From the NCBI GenBank assembly GCA_022722495.1, contig JAIJLI010000001.1:13466-77465 (forward strand): a DNA stretch of 64,000 nt, read 5' to 3'. A model generated the notes under the pieces. It was not told where the DNA came from. It was given only the letters and a program-made list of their open reading frames with translations, and ran no database searches. Shown piece by piece: positions 57,782 to 64,000 of this stretch. This stretch comes from Dialister sp. (GTDB lineage: Bacteria > Bacillota > Negativicutes > Veillonellales > Dialisteraceae). How positions within the stretch are numbered: the first letter of the stretch is position 1; each line of letters opens with the position of its first letter. Both the position numbers and the translations under genes were made by a program.

Positions 57782-59668
57782 TTAGAAAGCAAAGAATTTC
57801 TCTTGCATTTTTTCTTTGAGGTTAAACTTCTTTGTTGTATCTAGAGCACGTTCAATGCAGATGAACTTCTTATCAGTATGCTGCATAAAGTATTCTACTG
57901 TTTCATCGTTGAGATTTGCATCTACAGTAATATAGGCCTCCTTTTTTCCATCTGTTGCCCAATAAACTGTGTTTTGGGTAAAGCTGGCTTGCTTTTCCAG
58001 TTTATAGGTAAGCATGAAGCCTTGTTTGATAAGTATTTCTGTTATCAGTTCCTCTTCATTAAATACGAGTGTAAGCTGGCTCTCTTTTTCCTTGATGTAA
58101 TTATGGAAAAGGGCAAGATTCTCTTCCTCGTTCTTTGTTGGGTCTGGTGTAAAGTCTGTTCTTGGGAAACTTGACTTTGACAGGGTGAAGACCTTGAAGC
58201 CTAACTGGTTGAGCTGCTGCTTGTATTCCTCGTCAAGGATTTTACCTTCGCTTTCTTTCTGATATCTTTCAACCACAGCTTTATTGCGGGCAATGGTTAT
58301 TTCGCTGATAGTTTTGTAGCCAGCTTTATAAGCTGGAGATTTTTTATCTGTGAATTCTGGGATTTGTACAAGGATGAATTTTCTGTGAGCTAATTGTTGG
58401 TTGTTTAGCTTAACCACCGAGTGTCCCGTTGTACCAGAACCTGCAAAGAAATCCAGAATGATATCATTTTCTTTTGTTGCAATTTCAAAAATTTTGCTTA
58501 ACAGTTTTGTTGGTTTCGGATTGTCGAAAATATCAGCAGCACCTAACAATTCTTTTAATTCTTTGGCAGCTTCTTGGTTATGACCGACTTCCTTGTTTGT
58601 CCACCAAGTCCAAGCATTGACTCCATCCACTTCTGACAAAAAGTTCTTTTTACGAGGACGAGAAGTACCATCAGCACCGAACCAAATTCGATTGTCCTTT
58701 ACTAAATCATTAAACGTTTCTTTAGATAAAGCCCAACATCTTCCTATCGGTGGTGTATACTCTATTCCTGCAGGAGTGGTAATTGTATAGAATTGTGATT
58801 CGGTTGCATGACCTGTTTGCCCTGTGATGTCAACCGAAGCCCATTTTCCACGAGGATCATTATCAGGATTCTTATATTCAGACGCTCTTTCCTCTGTTAA
58901 TTCAATCTTGTTTAATGTTGGTTTTAGCTTCTCGATATTTTTGGCATAAACTAATATATAATCATGGGCTGGACCAAGATTGCATCTTGCATCAGGGGAA
59001 GTACGTTTTTGCCATACAATATTTGCCACAAAATTTTCTTCAAAGAATATTTCATCGCATAGCTTATGAAGATGATGTATTTCGTGATCATCAATAGATA
59101 TGAATATGACACCATCTTCTTTTAATAAATTGCGAGCAATTAAAAGACGACTATACATTAAGTCTAACCAACTGCTATGATAACGACCTTCTGTATTAGA
59201 ATTAGTATCAATGTTTGTACCGTGTTCGCTTCTTTCCCAGTATTGTTCTTTACTCTCGTAATAATTATCTTTATAAATTCTGTCTTCTCCTGTATTATAT
59301 GGTGGATCAATATAGATACACTTCACCTTATTTCTGTAACTGGAAGTCAATACTTTGAGCACTTCGAGGTTTTCACCTTCAATGATGATATTCTCGGTAG
59401 TCTCTGCATTTACGCTTCGCTTCTCATCATAGTGTAATGTGGCACGTGTTGGGGTGAAAGCGTTGCGTTTTGCCGCTGATTTTCCAAACCAGCGGAACTC
59501 GTAACGCTCTGTTTCTTCTACACTATTTGGGTTCACTGCCTTTTTCACCTCGTTAATGTCGAGATATCCCTCCTGTGTAAACCAGTCTGGGAACAACTCA
59601 CGCAGTTTGCTGAGTCGTTCCTCGTTCATGTCGGGTGATAGGGTGATATGTTCTTTATATGTTTCCAT
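57782..59668 (-). CDS. mod: Type III restriction-modification methyltransferase (Mod)
   Basis: 628 residues. Methyltransferase motif IV (DPPYNTGEDR) and motif I (LDFFAGSGTTGHSV) come in beta-class order, DPPY first. The N-terminal target region and large C-terminal segment are typical of Mod subunits. Mod methylates adenine in one strand of an asymmetric site and provides recognition for Res. Its start overlaps the end of res by 14 bases. Confidence 0.92.
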   Translation of the reverse strand: METYKEHITLSPDMNEERLSKLRELFPDWFTQEGYLDINEVKKAVNPNSVEETERYEFRWFGKSAAKRNAFTPTRATLHYDEKRSVNAETTENIIIEGENLEVLKVLTSSYRNKVKCIYIDPPYNTGEDRIYKDNYYESKEQYWERSEHGTNIDTNSNTEGRYHSSWLDLMYSRLLIARNLLKEDGVIFISIDDHEIHHLHKLCDEIFFEENFVANIVWQKRTSPDARCNLGPAHDYILVYAKNIEKLKPTLNKIELTEERASEYKNPDNDPRGKWASVDITGQTGHATESQFYTITTPAGIEYTPPIGRCWALSKETFNDLVKDNRIWFGADGTSRPRKKNFLSEVDGVNAWTWWTNKEVGHNQEAAKELKELLGAADIFDNPKPTKLLSKIFEIATKENDIILDFFAGSGTTGHSVVKLNNQQLAHRKFILVQIPEFTDKKSPAYKAGYKTISEITIARNKAVVERYQKESEGKILDEEYKQQLNQLGFKVFTLSKSSFPRTDFTPDPTKNEEENLALFHNYIKEKESQLTLVFNEEELITEILIKQGFMLTYKLEKQASFTQNTVYWATDGKKEAYITVDANLNDETVEYFMQHTDKKFICIERALDTTKKFNLKEKMQEKFFAF

Positions 59669-62372
59669 TTTCTTTATCTGTATTTATAGTTTGGTCGGCT
59701 TGCGACTTAAATGTTTTGTATTCACGAATAGGAGCTTTATAATATGCCTCGATGCCTATTGAGCGGAAGTGCTTGATGGCGCATTTTATTCTAGCTACTT
59801 CGTGAGGTGAAAGGGCTTTGGTGTCAGTAATGTCGTTCGTTCCCTTTATCTCCACAACGAAGTAAAACTCCCGCTTGTCGTTTGTATCTTTTAATGATAC
59901 TCGTTTCAATACCACTCCAAAGTCAGGATTGTAAGAACCTATTGGGGTCGGAATCTTGTACCATGAAGGGAATTTCAGGAAGCACACGACGTCTGAGTTT
60001 TCTTTGTCTGCGTCTGCGGCGAAATCTCGTTCGAGTGTACTGTCATATAGAGTCTTGTCCCATACTCCATGATTAGGAGTAGAGACGTAATTCTCACATC
60101 CGTCTTTTGTAAAGTCCTCAAAGTTGAAAGGAAAATGCTCTTCGGTAGGTGAGTATTCTACGCACCTGGTTAACTCTTCCAACTGAATCTGCTTGATTTT
60201 GAATACTGCTTGTTCCATATATACAGGCGGATTCTTTAAGTATTGTTCTTTGTTGGTGATACCAAGTAGAATCTGCAGTACCGAATTGTAGCATAAACCA
60301 GTCTTCTCGCTCAAATCTTCAAGTAAATCCTGTGGAGTAAAACGGCCATGCAACTTGTAATCTTCCGATCCGACGTATTCGCGAGACAAATCTTCGATAT
60401 TGTTCACTCTATAGCTAGCCACTTCTGCTTTATAATCACCGATACTTATCTCGCTCAGTGCTTCTATAGAACGGCGGATGATAGCATCTTCATCGAAATG
60501 TACACGATAGGTTGTCTTCTTAGCTATGACATTCCAAAAGCGACGGAACATGCTATTGAAGGACTCGTCCTTTTTCAGTGTGAATGTTACTCTGTTCTTG
60601 TGCATTCCTTTATGAGTATGCTTCAACTTAGCAGATGCATTCTTGGTGCCGAAAGCCTTCTCATTCTCGTTCTGATAGCTGCGAGCGAAAGTTTCATAAG
60701 TTTCGTTTGGAACTACTGTGAGCTGGTTGATGATTTTATCATCCTGTGCATCTTCAGGGTCATAGATGCGCTGACCTTGTTGGTTCACGCAAATTCGAAG
60801 ACCACGGCCTATCTCTTGTCTTTTTTTGTTTTCTGAGTAGCTTTCGTTGAGAGTAGCTATTCCGAATACATTTGGATTATCCCATCCCACGCCAAGTGCT
60901 GAATGAGAGAATATAAACTCTATAGAACTATCGAATGACAATAGCAGTTGCTTGTTATGCAGTATCTGGTCGTAAATGTCCTTATTGTCTTTATTGGTTC
61001 TCTCATTATCCGTGTATTCTCCTTGTGTGGTTTTGGCAAAGTAGAATCCCTGTACTGCCTTGATTTGTTCCTTTGAAGGAGATACGCCATTATGAAACTC
61101 CGCATACACTTTGGTAAATTGCTCTTCGAATATATTCTTGATAACAGGATTGGTGGTGCTCATATAGTTTGCCACCCTATCTATGAATATGAGAGATAGA
61201 TTCTTGATACCTTGGGGGCGTAGGCGAAGTCGGTTCTCAAAGTGGCGACGAATAAGCCATTCTAGTTGTAATGCCCAAATCTGTTCCTTATTGGCTGAAG
61301 AATTCCCTTGCGTAATACTTGTTCCGTTGGTAAACTCCACAGTCCACTTTCTTGTACTCATCTTCTTATAGATGCGGCTGATAGTATAGTCTGTATAGGA
61401 ATCATTTCCTGATTTTACAGCCAGATTATCTCCTTTTTTAAGGAAATTCGAATCCTTGAACAGGAAGTTTTCCTTTGACTTATTGAATCTCCACAGTTTC
61501 AACTTAATTTTTGGTTCGCCTTTTGTTTCTTGCACATCGCTGATCTCAATTTTCAAGGTTGCTTCATCGTTTTTCTCCGTCACGGTGAGCACTTCTATCT
61601 TCTTGACAAGTCCAAGACGATAGCTATCGTTAGGCGTGAGTTGATAAAGCATATTCATTTTTACTGCATGGGTTGCAGAATAACGAAACTTGAACAATGG
61701 ATGCAACTTTGAAAGCCACTCCTTGGAATTGTTTGTGTCCATTCCTTCTTGTGGTTCATCCATAAAGATGATAGGATGGGTTCTGCCCACAGCTTCAATA
61801 TGAGGCTTGTTATTAAACAAGTCTTCACGTACAGCTTGATTAAGAATCTTATCTTCAGAATTGAATGAAGCCATGGTCATTATCATCAACTGAGGAGTTT
61901 CTGCAGTGATGAAGTCTCTTAGATAACTCAATTTAGAGCTATCGTAAACAAATGCATTCAGTGAGGCTTCGTATCTTTCTTCCAATTGTTCCTTAAAGTT
62001 GTAGAAGGTATCTATAACCCCTTGTCTGATAGGAACAGACGGAACTAATACTATGAACTTTGTGAGTCCATATTCTTTGTATAGTTCGTATGCAGTTTGG
62101 ATATAAGTAAGCGTCTTTCCTGTACCTGTTTCCATTTCGATGCATGCATCTTGCGATTCTTGCAGGTTTGCATTACTCTGGGAAATATGGTTCTCTTCAA
62201 TGATTCTTTGGATGTTGGCATACAATTCTTTCGGAGGCAATGAGCAATAGTTCGCCCTAATGTCTTCGTCTGTAGAATTGTCATATGTATTCTTCTCCAT
62301 ACCTCTAAAGACTTCCACTACGCTATGAATGGCAATCTTTTGATGTTCTGGGTTTTCTAATCTAAATTGCAT
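59655..62372 (-). CDS. res: Type III restriction endonuclease (Res)
   Basis: About 905 residues from MQFRLENPEHQKIAIHSVVEVF (ATG 62372; an in-frame extension to 62474 is less likely). SF2 helicase motifs: ETGTGKTLTYIQT (Walker A), IIFMDEPQEGM (DEPQ), and later FSHSALGVGWDNPNVF. The C-terminal nuclease has NPDFGVVLKR...FYFVVEIKGTND (PD-ExK). Res needs two unmethylated sites in opposite orientation and ATP. The gene looks intact and functional with Mod. Confidence 0.92.
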   Translation of the reverse strand: MQFRLENPEHQKIAIHSVVEVFRGMEKNTYDNSTDEDIRANYCSLPPKELYANIQRIIEENHISQSNANLQESQDACIEMETGTGKTLTYIQTAYELYKEYGLTKFIVLVPSVPIRQGVIDTFYNFKEQLEERYEASLNAFVYDSSKLSYLRDFITAETPQLMIMTMASFNSEDKILNQAVREDLFNNKPHIEAVGRTHPIIFMDEPQEGMDTNNSKEWLSKLHPLFKFRYSATHAVKMNMLYQLTPNDSYRLGLVKKIEVLTVTEKNDEATLKIEISDVQETKGEPKIKLKLWRFNKSKENFLFKDSNFLKKGDNLAVKSGNDSYTDYTISRIYKKMSTRKWTVEFTNGTSITQGNSSANKEQIWALQLEWLIRRHFENRLRLRPQGIKNLSLIFIDRVANYMSTTNPVIKNIFEEQFTKVYAEFHNGVSPSKEQIKAVQGFYFAKTTQGEYTDNERTNKDNKDIYDQILHNKQLLLSFDSSIEFIFSHSALGVGWDNPNVFGIATLNESYSENKKRQEIGRGLRICVNQQGQRIYDPEDAQDDKIINQLTVVPNETYETFARSYQNENEKAFGTKNASAKLKHTHKGMHKNRVTFTLKKDESFNSMFRRFWNVIAKKTTYRVHFDEDAIIRRSIEALSEISIGDYKAEVASYRVNNIEDLSREYVGSEDYKLHGRFTPQDLLEDLSEKTGLCYNSVLQILLGITNKEQYLKNPPVYMEQAVFKIKQIQLEELTRCVEYSPTEEHFPFNFEDFTKDGCENYVSTPNHGVWDKTLYDSTLERDFAADADKENSDVVCFLKFPSWYKIPTPIGSYNPDFGVVLKRVSLKDTNDKREFYFVVEIKGTNDITDTKALSPHEVARIKCAIKHFRSIGIEAYYKAPIREYKTFKSQADQTINTDKENGNI

Positions 62373-62482
62373 GAATCTTCGATGTTTTAATGATGTACTC
62401 ACAATTGTCTTTGCGTGATATAAGCTTCTTTTATTCTTGAATATGTATCTAGAAAAATCAGCTCTTCTTTGCAAGTTTAGTG

Positions 62483-62490
62483 CAAAGTTA
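62483..62490 (-). promoter_or_regulatory. Promoter -7 element of the R-M operon
   Basis: TAACTTTG on the minus strand about 110 bases upstream of the Res start. The -33 element is unclear. Confidence 0.45.
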
Positions 62491-62594
62491 CATTTTTTTT
62501 TTGAATTATTTATCCAAAAATGACTTTTAATTCTAAATCAGACTATTTTTTGTATTTTAAGGCATAAATGCTTGTAATTTTCAATATTTCTTCG

Positions 62595-62602
62595 TACCTT
62601 TG
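62595..62602 (+). promoter_or_regulatory. Promoter -7 element of first toxin-antitoxin operon
   Basis: TACCTTTG, 94 bases before the antitoxin ATG. The GGATGCGGAATCGG/CGGAATCATCC region between them (62617-62660) is an imperfect inverted repeat that could be an operator. Confidence 0.6.
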
Positions 62603-62695
62603 CCACTTGAAGGATGCGGAATCGGATTAATAGAGGGTTCGGAATCATCCGGAAGGTGGAAGAAAGCAATGTAGAACTTTAAAAACGAAAGAATA

Positions 62696-62983
62696 ATGGA
62701 GGAAAAAAAATATCATATCGAGGAATCGAAGATAGCAGGGGATAAGGTCTGTGAGCCATCGCTTGCTTATGCATCTGTTGCATCAGAGCCTGTGTCTCAT
62801 CATGTGATTGATTCTGGAATAGAGCAGGAAGATGAAATTCCAGTTCTTAAAAATCATTTTAGTTATGAGGGGCTTATGGATAGTATCGATTATTGTGAAA
62901 CCATAAAGGATGATCCTTCTAAATGGGAGTCCGTTGAAGCCTTTAACGAACGTTTATATGAGGAATTCCCATGGCTGAGATAG
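62696..62983 (+). CDS. Antitoxin of RelE-type module 1
   Basis: 95 residues, MEEKKYHIEESKIAGDKVCE, with an acidic C-terminal half (YCETIKDDPSKWESVEAFNERLYEEFPWLR). It overlaps the toxin start by 13 bases. The N-terminal 25 residues are nearly identical to those of the second antitoxin at 63325. It would neutralise the downstream toxin and repress the operon. Confidence 0.75.
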   Translation: MEEKKYHIEESKIAGDKVCEPSLAYASVASEPVSHHVIDSGIEQEDEIPVLKNHFSYEGLMDSIDYCETIKDDPSKWESVEAFNERLYEEFPWLR

Positions 62984-63294
62984 TTGTTCACAAACTGTAT
63001 GAAGAAAAGGAACGCCAGTATATTATCGATGCTTATGAGAATTTTGGCAAGAAAACAGCTCGAAGATGGAAAGAAGAACTGATGAAAATTCAGAACTTCC
63101 TGAAAAAATATCCTGAAGGTAAACCCCCTTTTCTTGGTGCTCCAAAGTTTAGTTATTTGCTTCGGGGTGCTAATTTTATGCGTAATTTCAAGTTGGTTTA
63201 TTATTATGATGAATCCTTGGATGTGGTGCATATTGTTGACATTTGGGATATGAGACAGAATCCAAAAAGGCTCTCAGTCTCAAAATATAAATGA
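62971..63294 (+). CDS. RelE/ParE-type toxin 1
   Basis: 107 residues, basic. YIIDAYENFGKKTARRWKEELMKIQNFLKKYPEG, then MRNFKLVYYYDESLDVVHIVDIWDMRQNPKRL matches RelE/ParE toxins: helix pair, beta sheet, then 'R.nPk.L'. It probably cleaves mRNA on the ribosome or inhibits gyrase; the subtype is not clear. Confidence 0.82.
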   Translation: MAEIVVHKLYEEKERQYIIDAYENFGKKTARRWKEELMKIQNFLKKYPEGKPPFLGAPKFSYLLRGANFMRNFKLVYYYDESLDVVHIVDIWDMRQNPKRLSVSKYK

Positions 63295-63324
63295 TTATGT
63301 GGAACTTTAAAAGCGAAAGAAAAT

Positions 63325-63606
63325 ATGGAGGAAAAGAAATATCATATCGAGGAATCGGAGATAGCAGGGGATAAGGTCTGTGAGCCATCGCCAGCCTATC
63401 GTTCGGCAGCATCATCTGCATTATCAGTATCATCAGTATCATGGGATGAGGCTTACGACACCGATTCCTATCCTATGGGGCGCTCGCTGGAGCAGGTGAT
63501 GGAGCATTGTGCTGAGGTTGAGAAATACTTGGATGATCCAGACCATTGGATTTCCATAGATGAATTTGAAGCGCAGATGCGAAAGGCAATACCGGGATGG
63601 AAATAG
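63325..63606 (+). CDS. Antitoxin of RelE-type module 2
   Basis: 93 residues, MEEKKYHIEESEIAGDKVCE. The start and its leader (ACTTTAAAA-CGAAAG) duplicate module 1, while the middle and C-terminus differ (DPDHWISIDEFEAQMRKAIPGWK). It overlaps the toxin start by 10 bases. Confidence 0.75.
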   Translation: MEEKKYHIEESEIAGDKVCEPSPAYRSAASSALSVSSVSWDEAYDTDSYPMGRSLEQVMEHCAEVEKYLDDPDHWISIDEFEAQMRKAIPGWK

Positions 63607-63944
63607 TGGAAATTAAAGTTGAAAGGCTTTTTCTTGTAGAATTTCGAAAGTGTGTGGCATATGCACTCTCTGAATTTGGAAGGAAAACGGTGAAAAATTG
63701 GAATGCTGAGTATGAGAAAATTAGGCATCGTTTGGAAATGATGCCTACCGGCTATCCTTTTGTTCCTGAATTGCAGAAATGGCAAAAGTATCGTGGTGCT
63801 ATCATCATGAAGAACTTCAAGATTATCTATTTCTATGATGAAGATTCAAATCTTGTTAGAATTGTGGATCTCTGGGATTTACGCCAAGATCCTCGTAAGC
63901 TGAACATGCGAGCCAGGAGGATAGAAAGAAAGGATTATCATTAG
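63597..63944 (+). CDS. RelE/ParE-type toxin 2
   Basis: 115 residues, basic. FRKCVAYALSEFGRKTVKNWNAEYEKIRHRLEMMPTGYP, then IMKNFKIIYFYDEDSNLVRIVDLWDLRQDPRKL parallels toxin 1 with about half identity. A paralogue with its own antitoxin; cross-neutralisation is unlikely given the divergent C-terminal antitoxin halves. Confidence 0.82.
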   Translation: MEIVEIKVERLFLVEFRKCVAYALSEFGRKTVKNWNAEYEKIRHRLEMMPTGYPFVPELQKWQKYRGAIIMKNFKIIYFYDEDSNLVRIVDLWDLRQDPRKLNMRARRIERKDYH

Positions 63945-63962
63945 TCTTTATGATAAACAAAA

Positions 63963-64000
63963 GAACCCGCCAGGTGTCCCAACGGATTTTGAATCCGGTA
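63963..64000. other. Partial structured element at window end
   Basis: AACCCGCCAGGTGTCCC is followed by a CGGATT-TTG-AATCCG palindrome, and the window then ends. It could be the first half of a repeat or terminator, or part of a tRNA-like arm. Not enough sequence to decide. Confidence 0.25.

Noticed and set aside
1-64000. CRISPR array
   Set aside because: No regular repeats of 24-40 bases with unique spacers were found; the repeat clusters at 36579, 49361 and 50577 are too short or not spaced as arrays.

Overview
The window reads as a chromosome segment of a gut Bacteroidota, most likely Prevotella/Segatella, carrying most of an integrated tailed phage. The reasons are: many TTTG-N19/20-TAnnTTTG promoters, a host tRNA-Lys with no encoded CCA, a DUF3987/CHC2-primase plus HU plus 'smalltalk' neighbourhood typical of Bacteroides and Prevotella, and a Bacteroidota-type tyrosine recombinase. 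All names come from reading motifs; no database search was run.

1..about 46400 is a prophage whose left end lies outside the window. Its structural genes form two divergent blocks that start around 11.5-11.65 kb. Leftward are terL (split by an intein), a possible small terminase or linker gene, portal, a 1368-residue tail protein and further tail proteins. Rightward are scaffold, a capsid-associated protein, major capsid, head-tail connectors, tail tube, tail chaperones and an 1887-residue tape measure. A bidirectional terminator (23315-23352) separates this from a leftward operon of about 14 small genes (23501-29855). That operon includes a DnaA-domain-IV-like protein, a DUF1599 (nucleotide-modification-associated) protein, an HExxH protein and an AT-hook protein.

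A 1.87 kb non-coding region (29904-31769) with strong palindromes and promoters facing both ways divides this operon from a rightward early operon. The early operon (31770-37984) holds many short unknown proteins, a serine recombinase, several peptides of 21-30 residues, a predicted secreted protein and a leader repeat present four times. Next come an antirepressor with an attenuator-like leader, a solo TnpB element, an HTH gene with a structured leader, an HNH nuclease, an unusual HTH/sigma-4/alpha-CTD protein interrupted by an amber codon, and the integrase. The integrase lies beside a 30-codon remnant of an O-acetylhomoserine sulfhydrylase gene, so I infer that the phage integrated into the 5' end of that gene (attR near 46.4 kb).

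46.5-64 kb is host chromosome: a DUF486 membrane protein, tRNA-Lys(CUU), a Fur-family regulator, an outer-membrane protein, a lipoprotein phosphoesterase, and an HU/smalltalk pair. After these come a two-gene operon of unknown function, DUF3987 ATPase and primase, a DUF5675 protein, a Fic protein, a complete type III restriction-modification pair and two tandem, partly duplicated RelE-type toxin-antitoxin modules. The right end therefore looks like a defence island.

The most unusual items are the Walker-A class-3-like intein in TerL, the HTH/sigma-4/alpha-CTD protein with its in-frame amber codon, the repeated gene leaders in the early operon, the switch-like palindrome at 30101-30149, the antirepressor attenuator, the anti-Shine-Dalgarno leader at 41463-41525, and the uncharacterised two-gene operon at 51042-52920.
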